From the NCBI RefSeq assembly GCF_001545115.1, contig NZ_FCNU01000032.1:186001-250000 (forward strand): DNA of 64,000 nt, written 5' to 3'. Positions 32,506 to 41,677 of this stretch are shown piece after piece. The translations under genes and the position numbers were made by a program. This stretch comes from Candidatus Protochlamydia phocaeensis. GTDB lineage: Bacteria > Chlamydiota > Chlamydiia > Chlamydiales > Parachlamydiaceae. Numbering within the stretch: position 1 is the stretch's first letter; every line of letters starts with the position of its first letter. A model generated the notes under the pieces. That model ran no database searches. It saw only the letters and a program-made list of their open reading frames with translations, and was not told where the DNA came from.

Positions 32506-35163
32506 ATGCAGCTTACTCCTGAACATCTGCGTCTGACCGAGCACCATGAGCACAAGGCCAACTGGCGCAAGTGGGGGCCTTACCTAAGTGAACGTGCCTG
32601 GGGAACAGTACGCGAAGATTACAGTGAGAATGGAGAAGCCTGGGATTACTTTCCTCATGACCATGCACGCAGCCGGGCTTACCGTTGGAATGAAGACGGC
32701 ATTGGCGGAATTTCCGATCGCTATCACTATCTTTGCTTTGCCCTTGGCTTATGGAATGAGAAGGACCCAATCTTGAAAGAGCGTTTCTTTGGATTGAATC
32801 CCAAAGAGGGCAATCATGGGGAAGATGTCAAAGAGTATTATTTTTATCTCGATAATACTCCTACTCATAGCTATATGAAAATGCTCTATAAATATCCCCA
32901 GCAAGCCTATCCCTATAACCAGTTAATTCAAGAAAATCAAAAGCGCAGCTCGCATGAGCCTGAATACGAGCTTCTTGATACAGGCATTTTTGATCAGCAC
33001 CGTTATTTTGATGTTTGGATCGAATATGCGAAAAATAGCACGGACGATATTTTGATCAAAATGACGGCAGTTAATCGAGGCCCCGATCCGGCTCCTTTGC
33101 ATTTGTTGCCCACTTTATGGTTCCGCAATACGTGGAGCTGGGGGTATGCAAACGGCCCGATGGGAGATATGGCAAGCAAGCCTCTTTTATTTGCCAAGAA
33201 TCAAGGCTCTTTTTCCGGCATTCAGGCAGACCATTCTGCCGCCGGCACTTATTATCTTTATGCAGAAGGCAATCCTGAGTGGATTTTTACCGAAAACGAG
33301 ACCAATCGAGAGCGCCTGTACAATAGTCCTAATCCCACTCCTTATGTCAAAGACGCTTTTGACCGCTTTCTCATTCACCGGCAAAAAGAGGCCATTAATC
33401 CAGAAAAGAAGGGAACTAAAACGGCCGCTCATTTCTCCTTTTTAATTCCATCTCAGCAAACTATCAGCATTCGTTTGCGCCTATCCAAAAAAAGTCAGGT
33501 TGATCCTTTCGCTGATTTTGACTCCATCTTTTCAGCCAGGCAAAAAGAGGCCGATCAATTTTATGAAGCCATCCACAATTCCATTTTAGACGAAGATGAA
33601 AGGCGGGTTCAACGGCAAGCTTTTGCCAGCTTATTGTGGACAAAGCAGATGTATTACTATGACATTGAGCAATGGCTAGAGGGCGATCCCAATTGTCCCC
33701 CTGTCCAGCGCGCGCTCAGCCGCAATAAGGATTGGATTCACCTAGTCAACTTTGACGTCATTTCGATGCCCGATAAATGGGAGTATCCGTGGTATGCCAG
33801 TTGGGACCTTTCCTTTCATTGCATCCCCCTGACTTTGATCGACCCGGATTTCGCCAAACGCCAGCTGATTTTGATGACCCGCGAATGGTATACCCATCCT
33901 AATGGACAATTGCCCGCTTACGAATGGAATTTTAGCGATGTCAATCCTCCTGTCCTTGCCTGGTCGGCCTGGCGTCTTTATAAAATCGACGGCAAGCAGG
34001 CCGGCAAGCCGGACCGAAACTTTTTAGAGGCCATCTTCCATAAGCTCCTTCTCAATTTTACCTGGTGGGTCAACCAAAAAGACAAGTTCGGCCATAACGT
34101 CTTTCAAGGGGGATTTCTAGGCTTGGACAATATCAGCATTTTCGACCGCAGCACCCCTTTAGAACAAGGTCATATCGATCAATCGGACGGAACAGCGTGG
34201 ATGGGATTCTATTGCATTTTAATGATGAAGATTGCCATCGAGCTGGCAAGAACGGATCCCGTCTACCAGGACTGTGCGACCAAATTTTTTGAGCATTTCC
34301 TAAGAATAGCTAGCGCCATGATTAATCCGGAAAGAAAGGGATTTGCCCTTTGGTATGAAGAGGATGGTTTTTTCTATGACACGCTGCATATCAATAGCAC
34401 CGTCATTCCTTTGCGCATCCGGTCCATTATGGGCCTGCTTCCCTTATTTGCCGTCGAGACTATTGATGCGAGAATTTTGGATAATCTTCCCATCTTCAAG
34501 CAACGGATGGAGTGGTTCTTGAGCCAAAGGCCCAACTACACCAGCACTATGACCTGTGAACAAGATCCAGCTAAAGGAGAAAGACGGCTGATGGCCATTT
34601 TGACGAAAGAGCGCCTTCTATCCACCTTGCGCTATATGTTGGATGAGAATGAGTTTCTCTCTCCTTATGGCATTCGTTCCTTGTCCAAATACCATCAAGA
34701 CCATCCTTATACTTTAACAATCAACGGAGCCCAGCACTGCATCGGCTACCAGCCCGGCGAAGCCGTGTACCGCATGATCGCAGGCGGCAATTCAAATTGG
34801 CGCGGCCCTATCTGGTTTCCGCTTAATTTTTTAATTATTGAATCTCTCCAAAAGTTTCATTATTACTATGGAGAAACGCTGAAAGTTGAATTTCCCACAG
34901 GATCCGGCAATTGGCTCAATTTAGGCCAAGTTGCAACAGAATTGTCCATCCGCCTGATCGCCCTCTTTCTCAAAAATTCCAATGGTGCCCGCCCCATCTA
35001 TCCGGAAAAGAGCCTTTTCAATCAAGACACGCATTGGCAAGATCTTATTTTATTTCATGAATTTTTCCATGGCGATCATGGCATGGGATTGGGAGCTAGC
35101 CATCAAACCGGTTGGACGGCCTTAGTCGCCAAGCTTTTACAGCAATCCGGCGGAGAGAATTGA
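32506..35163 (+). CDS. GH63-like (MGH1-type) glucosidase, paralogue 1
   Basis: 885 residues, no signal peptide, cytoplasmic by sequence. The N-terminal beta-rich domain begins with KWGPYLSERAWGTVREDYSE; the C-terminal (alpha/alpha)6 barrel has WEYPWYASWDLSFHCIPLTL, LPAYEWNFSDVNPPVLAW, GGFLGLDNISIFDRSTPLEQ, GGNSNWRGPIWFPLNFLIIE and HGDHGMGLGASHQTGWTALV, characteristic of the mannosyl-oligosaccharide-glucosidase-related family that also includes fungal YMR196W-like proteins. Predicted to hydrolyse alpha-glucosides; the precise substrate (glycogen-like, trehalose-like or glucosylglycerate-like) is not known. A paralogue with matching motifs lies at 36025 on the opposite strand. Confidence 0.88.
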   Translation: MQLTPEHLRLTEHHEHKANWRKWGPYLSERAWGTVREDYSENGEAWDYFPHDHARSRAYRWNEDGIGGISDRYHYLCFALGLWNEKDPILKERFFGLNPKEGNHGEDVKEYYFYLDNTPTHSYMKMLYKYPQQAYPYNQLIQENQKRSSHEPEYELLDTGIFDQHRYFDVWIEYAKNSTDDILIKMTAVNRGPDPAPLHLLPTLWFRNTWSWGYANGPMGDMASKPLLFAKNQGSFSGIQADHSAAGTYYLYAEGNPEWIFTENETNRERLYNSPNPTPYVKDAFDRFLIHRQKEAINPEKKGTKTAAHFSFLIPSQQTISIRLRLSKKSQVDPFADFDSIFSARQKEADQFYEAIHNSILDEDERRVQRQAFASLLWTKQMYYYDIEQWLEGDPNCPPVQRALSRNKDWIHLVNFDVISMPDKWEYPWYASWDLSFHCIPLTLIDPDFAKRQLILMTREWYTHPNGQLPAYEWNFSDVNPPVLAWSAWRLYKIDGKQAGKPDRNFLEAIFHKLLLNFTWWVNQKDKFGHNVFQGGFLGLDNISIFDRSTPLEQGHIDQSDGTAWMGFYCILMMKIAIELARTDPVYQDCATKFFEHFLRIASAMINPERKGFALWYEEDGFFYDTLHINSTVIPLRIRSIMGLLPLFAVETIDARILDNLPIFKQRMEWFLSQRPNYTSTMTCEQDPAKGERRLMAILTKERLLSTLRYMLDENEFLSPYGIRSLSKYHQDHPYTLTINGAQHCIGYQPGEAVYRMIAGGNSNWRGPIWFPLNFLIIESLQKFHYYYGETLKVEFPTGSGNWLNLGQVATELSIRLIALFLKNSNGARPIYPEKSLFNQDTHWQDLILFHEFFHGDHGMGLGASHQTGWTALVAKLLQQSGGEN

Positions 35164-35239
35164 CCCCTTCTATCTCTTGCTTAATATTCATCAAATAGAT
35201 AGTTTGATTTTTAATTATTGAGTTAGAAGAGGAACTTCC

Positions 35240-35974
35240 ATGTCCCAACGTCGGATTGCCTATGCGATTTTAAACATTTTCCATCGAGCTCCTGTCAGCA
35301 CCATTCTTATCTTTGCCTTACTATTTCATTGGAAAATGGCCTATGCGATCGTTCAAGATCGCCCTTACGATGAAGCGGTGAGCTTAGGATATTCCTGCCA
35401 AGTTGCCCAGCAATTAAATGATAATGGCATCCGCCATCAAGCCTATCCTTTTGACTGGATGCTTAGCAGTGCGGAAGGCCTGATTTTATTTATTCACTAT
35501 GCCGGAGCTGGATTTTTAGATTTAGATAAGATCGCCATTGAAGAAAGGGTGGCCGGAACGAATATTTTAATTGTTGCCGACACGCTCTATGGCTTTCGCC
35601 TGCTGCATGATTTTTATGATCCTTTCGACACCTTTTATCCAATTGTAAAACAAAAATACGAGCGAAGAATCGCCCGGTTTTTTAATCTGCTCAGATCAAA
35701 TAAAAAAGTCCTTTTTGTCCGCATTCAATTCACACGCGAACAGGCAGAGCTGTTAGATTTCATCCTGCATACGCTTTATCCGCAATTGACTTATACGATT
35801 TTAGCCTTAAATCCAGAGCCTCAAGCCGATTGGGGATTAGAGCGCGTAAAAAATCTTCAACTCCATCAAATTCCCGATGTTTGGTATGGAGACCATACGC
35901 GTTGGAGAGAGATTCTGAGCCAATTTAACGTCAAGCCTTCGCCTAATCCACCCCAGTTGCCTACAGGGGAATGA
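35240..35974 (+). CDS. Secreted DUF1796-type putative cysteine peptidase-like protein
   Basis: 244 residues. A hydrophobic N-terminal region (APVSTILIFALLFHWKMAYA) looks like a signal peptide with cleavage after YA. The following YDEAVSLGYSCQVAQQLNDN and AYPFDWMLSSAEGLILFI match the DUF1796 (putative papain-like cysteine peptidase) signature S-L-G-x-x-C and P-F-D-W. LFVRIQFTREQAELLDFIL and the rest fit the family. DUF1796 proteins are frequently linked with glycosyltransferase loci; the peptidase activity is a prediction only. GAGGA lies 7 bases before the ATG. Confidence 0.78.
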   Translation: MSQRRIAYAILNIFHRAPVSTILIFALLFHWKMAYAIVQDRPYDEAVSLGYSCQVAQQLNDNGIRHQAYPFDWMLSSAEGLILFIHYAGAGFLDLDKIAIEERVAGTNILIVADTLYGFRLLHDFYDPFDTFYPIVKQKYERRIARFFNLLRSNKKVLFVRIQFTREQAELLDFILHTLYPQLTYTILALNPEPQADWGLERVKNLQLHQIPDVWYGDHTRWREILSQFNVKPSPNPPQLPTGE

Positions 35975-35997
35975 GTCGGCTTGAAAAATGAAAGTCC

Positions 35998-36035
35998 GGG
36001 CCTCTTAAAAGAGGTCCCCTCTTTTTATTTTTTTA
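35998..36035 (+). terminator. Rho-independent terminator
   Basis: Stem GGGCCTCTT with AAGAGGTCCC (one bulge) followed by a T-rich run. It ends the DUF1796 transcript and overlaps the end of the convergent GH63-like gene. Confidence 0.75.
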
Positions 36036-38721
36036 CCCAGCCGCCAATTTTACCGATCTCAAGCAGATAATGGGGATCGATCGAGCCAAACAGTTTGATC
36101 AATACAGCAATTATCCCTGTCCAACCTGTCTGATGGCTTGCCCCGATTCCCGCTCCATTATCCCCATGAAAATATTCATAAAAGAGAAGATAGTCTTTCC
36201 AATGCGGATCGCGCTGAAACTTTTCACTCCCTCCAAAAACAGGGCGATTACCTTGCTTATCTGGCAGGAAAATGCTGATCAGGCGATTCCCTATTTCTTG
36301 GCTCACTTCAAAGAGGTTCATCATCTTTCCAGATCCTGTCGGACATTCAATTTTGAACTCATCTCCATAATAAAGATAATAATTCAAGAGCGCTCGGATA
36401 ATTAAAATATTGATGGGCATCCAAATAGGTCCGCGCCAATTTGAATTTCCGCCAAACATGCCTGTATCGGATTCCGCGGGAATATAACTCACTTTGTATT
36501 CCTGCCCATCTACATAAAAGATATAGGGATGCTTCAAATGATATTTGGACAGGGATCGAATGCCATAAGCCCCCAAAAATTCATTTTCATCCAACATCTT
36601 TGTTAAAATTCTTTGAAGCCTTTCTTTATTAACAAGAGCGGCAATTCCTCTTTCCTTTTGTCCAAAATGCCCAGGCCCAGTCAAGTGAATGTTGTTAAAA
36701 AGGTCAGGCATCCGTTTAATGCGCTCAAAGAACTTCTCGACGATTGTTGGAAATAAATCTCTGGATTTTTTCTCCGTAATAGTCGTCGCACACAGGGGAA
36801 GTAGTCCCACAATAGAGCGGACCTTCAATCGGTGGGCTGTCCCATCCGGCAAGCGAAGCAAATCGTAATAAAATCCATCTTCCTCATCCCACATGCCCTC
36901 CTCTCCCACTCGGTTAAGAGCAGAGGCAATCCAAAGAAAGTGTTCGGCAAATTTGAGAGCCATATCTTCATAAGTGGGATCACTAGTTGCTAAGGCAATG
37001 CTTAACTCCAGCATATTTTGACAAAAAAAAGACATCCATGCTGTCCCATCCGCCTGCTCCAGATATCCCCCTGTTGGAAGGGGTTTGCTTCTATCAAAGA
37101 CTCCAATATTGTCCAACCCCAGAAAGCCGCCTTCAAAGACATTTTTGCCAAAGCGGTCTTTGCGATTAACCCACCAGGTAAAATTGAGCATGAGTTTTCT
37201 AAAAGATTGGCGCAAGAAATTCTCATCCATTTTCCCCTTCTCTGCCTCTTCCATTCTTGAAAGAAACAAAGTGGCCCAAGCATGGACAGGAGGATTGACG
37301 TCGCTAAAGTTCCATTCATAAGCTGGAATCTGGCCGCTTGGATGAATATAGACTTCCTGAAGCATGAGATCTAGCTGCTCTTTGGCAAAATCCAAATCGA
37401 CAAGTGACAAGGCTATAGAATGAAAAGCAAGATCCCATGCTGCATACCAAGGGTATTCCCACTTATCGGGCATCGAAATGATATGTCCATTGATCATATG
37501 GAACCATTCTATGTTCCGGACATAGCGTCCGCCTCTTCCAAATGGATTGACTTGATGCTCTTGCAGCCATTTATCGAGATCAAAGAAATAATATTGCTTG
37601 CTCCATAACATACTAGCCAGAGCTTGACGCATGACTTTTGCAGCTTCTAAACTAATAGAAGGCGGAGTAATAGAGGTATAAAACTCATCAGCCTCTTGCT
37701 TTCTCTTAGTAAGAGCCGCCTCAAAGTTTTGACCAAAATTTTCACTCCTTGCCTTAGGCGGCAATTTAGATAAACGCAAGCAGACTGTGGCTGTCTGGCC
37801 CCCCTCCACCTTCAATTGGTAGTGGAAAGCCGCTTTAGTCCCCTTCTTTTCCGGATTCACGGCTTCTTTTTGACCATGAATAACATAGTTATGAATGCCG
37901 TCTTTAACATAAGGACTGGCATTTGAAGTTCCAAAAATCCGCTGATTGTTTGTGTCATTTTCAGTAAAGAGAAGAGGCACATGGCTATCTGCTTGTAAAA
38001 TATACTCTCCGAGTTCAGCGTGATGGGCAACTATGGCACTCCCCTCTTTGTCAGCAGCCTCATTAAGCTGTGGCTTTTGCTTGCATTCCCACCATGTCCA
38101 GACGTTGCGAAACCAAATGGTGGGAAGAAGATGAAGCGTGGATTCCGCCGGCCCCCGATTGCAAACGGAGATTTTGATGAGCATCTCTTCTGGCGATTCC
38201 TTTGCATATTCTACAAAGACATCAAAGTAGCGATCTTCATTAAAAATCCCAGTATCAAGCAGCTCGTACTCCATATCTTGATGGGTTCGCTCTTTATTTT
38301 TCTTTATCAATTGTTCATAGGGATAAGCCGCTTGAGGATACTTATAAAGATATTTCATATAAGAATGCGTCGGCGTACTATCGAGATAAAAATAATACTC
38401 TTTGACATCTTCCCCATGATTGCCTTCGCTGTTAGTCAGGCCGAACATGCGCTCTTTGAGAATGGGATCTTTGCCATTCCACAAGGCAAGCGCAAAGCAA
38501 AGACGCTGTTTGTCATCCGAAATGCCCGCTATCCCATCTTCACCCCAATGATAAGCACGAGATCTGGCCTGATCATGCGAAAAGTAATCCCAAGCCTCGC
38601 CATTCTCGCTATAGTCTTCGCGGACAGTTCCCCATTGCCTTTCGCTTAAATAAGGCCCCCATTTCTTCCAGGGAATATCCTGCTCGCGAAAGGCTTCGAG
38701 TCGCTTTCTTTCTTCAGACAT
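36025..38721 (-). CDS. GH63-like (MGH1-type) glucosidase, paralogue 2
   Basis: 898 residues, clearly homologous over its whole length to the plus-strand protein at 32506: KWGPYLSERQWGTVREDYSE, WEYPWYAAWDLAFHSIALSL, IPAYEWNFSDVNPPVHAW, GGFLGLDNIGVFDRSKPLPT, GGNSNWRGPIWMPINILIIR, HGDNGAGIGASHQTGWTGII. No signal peptide. GGAAG upstream overlaps the TAG of the DUF4239 gene 8 bp before, so both are probably in one operon. Divergence between the two copies is moderate, suggesting an old duplication with different substrates or conditions. Confidence 0.88.
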   Translation of the reverse strand: MSEERKRLEAFREQDIPWKKWGPYLSERQWGTVREDYSENGEAWDYFSHDQARSRAYHWGEDGIAGISDDKQRLCFALALWNGKDPILKERMFGLTNSEGNHGEDVKEYYFYLDSTPTHSYMKYLYKYPQAAYPYEQLIKKNKERTHQDMEYELLDTGIFNEDRYFDVFVEYAKESPEEMLIKISVCNRGPAESTLHLLPTIWFRNVWTWWECKQKPQLNEAADKEGSAIVAHHAELGEYILQADSHVPLLFTENDTNNQRIFGTSNASPYVKDGIHNYVIHGQKEAVNPEKKGTKAAFHYQLKVEGGQTATVCLRLSKLPPKARSENFGQNFEAALTKRKQEADEFYTSITPPSISLEAAKVMRQALASMLWSKQYYFFDLDKWLQEHQVNPFGRGGRYVRNIEWFHMINGHIISMPDKWEYPWYAAWDLAFHSIALSLVDLDFAKEQLDLMLQEVYIHPSGQIPAYEWNFSDVNPPVHAWATLFLSRMEEAEKGKMDENFLRQSFRKLMLNFTWWVNRKDRFGKNVFEGGFLGLDNIGVFDRSKPLPTGGYLEQADGTAWMSFFCQNMLELSIALATSDPTYEDMALKFAEHFLWIASALNRVGEEGMWDEEDGFYYDLLRLPDGTAHRLKVRSIVGLLPLCATTITEKKSRDLFPTIVEKFFERIKRMPDLFNNIHLTGPGHFGQKERGIAALVNKERLQRILTKMLDENEFLGAYGIRSLSKYHLKHPYIFYVDGQEYKVSYIPAESDTGMFGGNSNWRGPIWMPINILIIRALLNYYLYYGDEFKIECPTGSGKMMNLFEVSQEIGNRLISIFLPDKQGNRPVFGGSEKFQRDPHWKDYLLFYEYFHGDNGAGIGASHQTGWTGIIAVLIKLFGSIDPHYLLEIGKIGGWVKK

Positions 38722-38729
38722 GACGCTTC

Positions 38730-39521
38730 CTAATTTTGTTGATTGCTTGTATTAAATTTATTTATCAGATCGATTAAAGGCTGCTGGCTAACTTTAATGA
38801 ATCCTTCTTGGGGACGGTCAAGGTCTGAAATAAGCGCAATGACTGAAGAAAAAGTCAAAATGAAAAGCAGAGTAATACCAATATAACGGGTATGTGTAAG
38901 CCCAAATTGATAGCCTAAAGATCCAATAGCTAGAATCGTCACAAAAAAGAGCGTTCCCCAGATGATAAATGGAATGCGAAGCCGTATACCAATATTGACT
39001 CGCTTGGAGTGAAAATCAATCAGGTCATTCAAAGATTGTATGAAAAGCCCCGCAACGACAGAGTTGGGATTTCTCTCCGCTATGGCCACCGCTTGCTTCC
39101 ATAACTGGTCTTGCAATGCGTCCGATTGTTTGAGTGCCTCCTCTAACTTTTCAGGCTTAAGCGCTTCTACCCGTATGGCAACATACTCTCTCAATAAGGT
39201 TCTAATTCGCGTTTGATAGGGGTCAGCCAGATAACCTGCTCGTAGATAAGTTGTTCCAATTGCATTTGCTTCATCTAAAACAAGTTCTCGTCTCTCATCA
39301 AATTTTGCTGCTCCCATTCCAAAACTAAAGGCCAATAAGAAGGCTAAAAGACCTAGAGAGGCCGCGACAATCGAACCAATGGGACTGCGATCTTCTTTCT
39401 CAGTGATTAAGCGATGTCTCTTTCCTAGTAATACTCCTCCTTCAAACGCAAGCAGGACAACTAAAAAAATGAAAATAAAAACTCCCCATAGGGGGATAAT
39501 GTTGAACAAACTAAAAAGCAT
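38730..39521 (-). CDS. DUF4239 (bestrophin-like) membrane protein
   Basis: 263 residues, four membrane segments: two near the N-terminus (WGVFIFIFLVVLLAFEGGVL; GSIVAASLGLLAFLLAFSFG) and two near 185-235. Between them is the family signature FDERRELVLDEANAIGTTYL followed by a helical cytoplasmic or periplasmic loop. Bestrophin-like DUF4239 proteins are thought to be channels or transporters, but function is not established. Located 8 bp upstream of the second GH63-like gene. Confidence 0.82.
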   Translation of the reverse strand: MLFSLFNIIPLWGVFIFIFLVVLLAFEGGVLLGKRHRLITEKEDRSPIGSIVAASLGLLAFLLAFSFGMGAAKFDERRELVLDEANAIGTTYLRAGYLADPYQTRIRTLLREYVAIRVEALKPEKLEEALKQSDALQDQLWKQAVAIAERNPNSVVAGLFIQSLNDLIDFHSKRVNIGIRLRIPFIIWGTLFFVTILAIGSLGYQFGLTHTRYIGITLLFILTFSSVIALISDLDRPQEGFIKVSQQPLIDLINKFNTSNQQN

Positions 39522-39661
39522 ATTAAGAAGCTCTTTGAGTTGTTTATATTCTTAAGATTCAATTAAATCCGAAAATTTTATCTAATCAAAAGTACGCTAA
39601 ATTGTAAATATTTTTTTTAATCATAACCCGCCTCTTCCGCGCCCTTCCATAAAGCTTAAAT

Positions 39662-39778
39662 CCGCTTATTAAAACCGCTAATGGCCTAGATTCGAGTTTT
39701 TTTTCTCTTCGAAGCAAGACATGCTTCCTAGAAAGGAAATAAAATTTCAAATATAGGGATTAAGAATTTAGGACGCTC
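39662..39778. repeat. Family A repeat, copy in 39.7 kb gap
   Basis: Left end TTAAAACCGCTAATGGCCTA with GATTCGAGTTTT, right end AAATTTCAAATATAGGGATT; internal hairpin GAAGCA/TGCTTC. It fills much of the 303-bp space 39522-39824. Confidence 0.7.
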
Positions 39779-39824
39779 TAAGGCGATTATGAATCGTAAG
39801 AAAGCTTCTCATTTATTGAGATCT

Positions 39825-40451
39825 TTAACGGGGGACTTTACTTCCGCCAAAATTGCGATAAAAGGGAAAATCAGCCAAGGCAAGCAGCTCTTTGTCTCCC
39901 CGGCTATCGCCATAGGCATAAAGGACATATTTATCCTTCTTCCCCATTTTCTCCAGTAAGCGCTTACTTTTTTCCGGTCCCCAGCAGTTGAGATCTTGTA
40001 GCCGACCTGTTACGCAGCCTGCTTGATCGAGTTCCAAGCGCGAGGCAATCACGTCGTCAAAACCATGGCGCTGAGCCCAGGGACATAAATAAAACTCTAA
40101 GGACGCGCTAATCAACACACATCGATGCCCTGCTCGCTGATGCCAGCGCAAACGCTCAATGGCCTCCGGCTTCAGGTAGGCATCCAAAGACTCTGACGCG
40201 TATTTTTTTCCCCACTTTTGCAATTCAGCGTAAGGCATGCCTTTAAAAAAAGAAGCGAGAATTTTCTCTTTAATTTCTTGTCGAGAAAGCGTTTTAAAAA
40301 GAAAGTGGATAAAAGAGGGAGTCAGAGCCATCAAGCGACTGGCAGCCTTAAAAAAGCCGGCCTGATAGAAAAGAAAAGGAAGAAGCGAGTCCCGATCAGT
40401 CAAAGTATTGTCAAAATCAAAAGCCGCTATAATGGGTAAAGAGGAAGACAT
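39825..40451 (-). CDS. HAD-IB family phosphatase (SerB-like)
   Basis: 208 residues. IAAFDFDNTLTDRDSLLPFL contains the D-x-D-x-T nucleophile motif, CVLISASLEFYLCPWA is motif II, and YGDSRGDKELLALAD with an upstream Lys (KSKRLLEKMG) forms motifs III/IV. Length and the helical cap fit subfamily IB hydrolases such as phosphoserine phosphatase-like or 1-acylglycerol-type enzymes. The C-terminus (GGSKVPR) is short. Substrate unknown. Confidence 0.88.
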   Translation of the reverse strand: MSSSLPIIAAFDFDNTLTDRDSLLPFLFYQAGFFKAASRLMALTPSFIHFLFKTLSRQEIKEKILASFFKGMPYAELQKWGKKYASESLDAYLKPEAIERLRWHQRAGHRCVLISASLEFYLCPWAQRHGFDDVIASRLELDQAGCVTGRLQDLNCWGPEKSKRLLEKMGKKDKYVLYAYGDSRGDKELLALADFPFYRNFGGSKVPR

Positions 40452-40612
40452 GGAGTATTTAAAGCATTAAAAAGATTCTTTCAGATAAATGTTAAGGCAA
40501 TAGGTATAGCAAGATCAACGAGAATGTGCAAGGAACTCTCACTTTTTCATATAAGCGGAAATGGCATAACGCCTTGCCATCCTTCTCCATTCAAGAAATT
40601 GGCTTGCTGCTT

Positions 40613-41551
40613 TTATTTATTATCGAGGGACTTGCTCTCATAGTCTTGCATGTCAGCCGGATAAGGCGCATTATAATCATAAGGAATGCGTATCCAATGA
40701 GGAAAATAAAGGTCATCCAAATTAGGAGCTCCCACATAGTCGGGATGTGTCCAATCACTTGGTGCAACGACCATTTGATGGGGATTTTGGCATAAATAAG
40801 CCGCCCACCAAGAGAAAGTAGAATTGGCTAGGATGTGGTGCTTGAGCAATGACATTAAAAATAAATCTTGAATATAGTCATTGCCTTCAATGAAGATCAT
40901 ATTTTTATCTTTAAAGTTGGCAAAATGATGCTTACACCAATTAATGCGGTCGGAGAAGACAACAAAAAGCGTGTCCGAAGGAAAAAGGTCCAAGGCTTTT
41001 TTATAGTATTCCAATCCTACAAAGGGAAACATTTTGCCATAGTGCAAGGGAGCATCATAGGTCCTGACATGCACGCTAACCGTGTTGGGATGGGACAAAA
41101 GTTCTCCATATTTAAATAACAAGTAATAGCAATCGATCTCTGAAGGAGCAAATACTTGCAAGAGTTTATCGCGGTGGTGGTGAAAGTATTTCCAGGATTG
41201 AAAAAAACCAACAAGATAGTGATCGGGACAATACGTAATAGGGGTATATCCAATGGGACCATTAAAAATTTGAGTAAACGGTCGCGGCAGAGGAGAATTG
41301 TCCAATCTAAAAAAAATGCGGTTGCGATTATAAGATTGAGCGTAATCGCTTTTATCTAATTCAGGAAAAATTGGCCGCGCTTGATGATCCCATGCATAAG
41401 CTAGCGTTGTGGCAATTTGAAAAAGTTGATTGCCCAACTGTCCCATCAGGCGGCAGGTGACATAAGGCTGTTCAACCGAATTAGCAAGAAGGAGAAAAGG
41501 AAATAGAAGCCATGTGCCTATGCATGCAAGCCTATACTTATAATAACTCAT
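40613..41551 (-). CDS. Second exported GT11 alpha-1,2-fucosyltransferase-like protein
   Basis: 312 residues. Signal peptide (RLACIGTWLLFPFLLLANSV) followed by GT11 blocks: RLMGQLGNQLFQIATTLAYA, TVSVHVRTYDAPLHY, LFVVFSDRINWCKHHF, LFLMSLLKHHILANSTFSWW. It is a clear paralogue of 14616-15494 although 25 kb away. Both have H-x-R followed by Ser/Thr rather than the second Arg of the classical motif. Divergent from the batA gene. Predicted to fucosylate a terminal galactose from GDP-fucose. Confidence 0.87.
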   Translation of the reverse strand: MSYYKYRLACIGTWLLFPFLLLANSVEQPYVTCRLMGQLGNQLFQIATTLAYAWDHQARPIFPELDKSDYAQSYNRNRIFFRLDNSPLPRPFTQIFNGPIGYTPITYCPDHYLVGFFQSWKYFHHHRDKLLQVFAPSEIDCYYLLFKYGELLSHPNTVSVHVRTYDAPLHYGKMFPFVGLEYYKKALDLFPSDTLFVVFSDRINWCKHHFANFKDKNMIFIEGNDYIQDLFLMSLLKHHILANSTFSWWAAYLCQNPHQMVVAPSDWTHPDYVGAPNLDDLYFPHWIRIPYDYNAPYPADMQDYESKSLDNK

Positions 41552-41677
41552 AGCCCTATCTTAAAATTAGATTTATTTCTGTATATGTAAATTCCGAATG
41601 AATTATGCACAAGTAAATTCACGACCGATCAATTGTCACATAGATCTTTCGGACAAACCGTTCGAAGAGGAATAAAT

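Noticed and set aside
38020-38649. 209-codon open frame antisense to the second GH63-like gene
   Set aside because: The opposite strand encodes a well-conserved enzyme here; the antisense product has no domain and no ribosome site.
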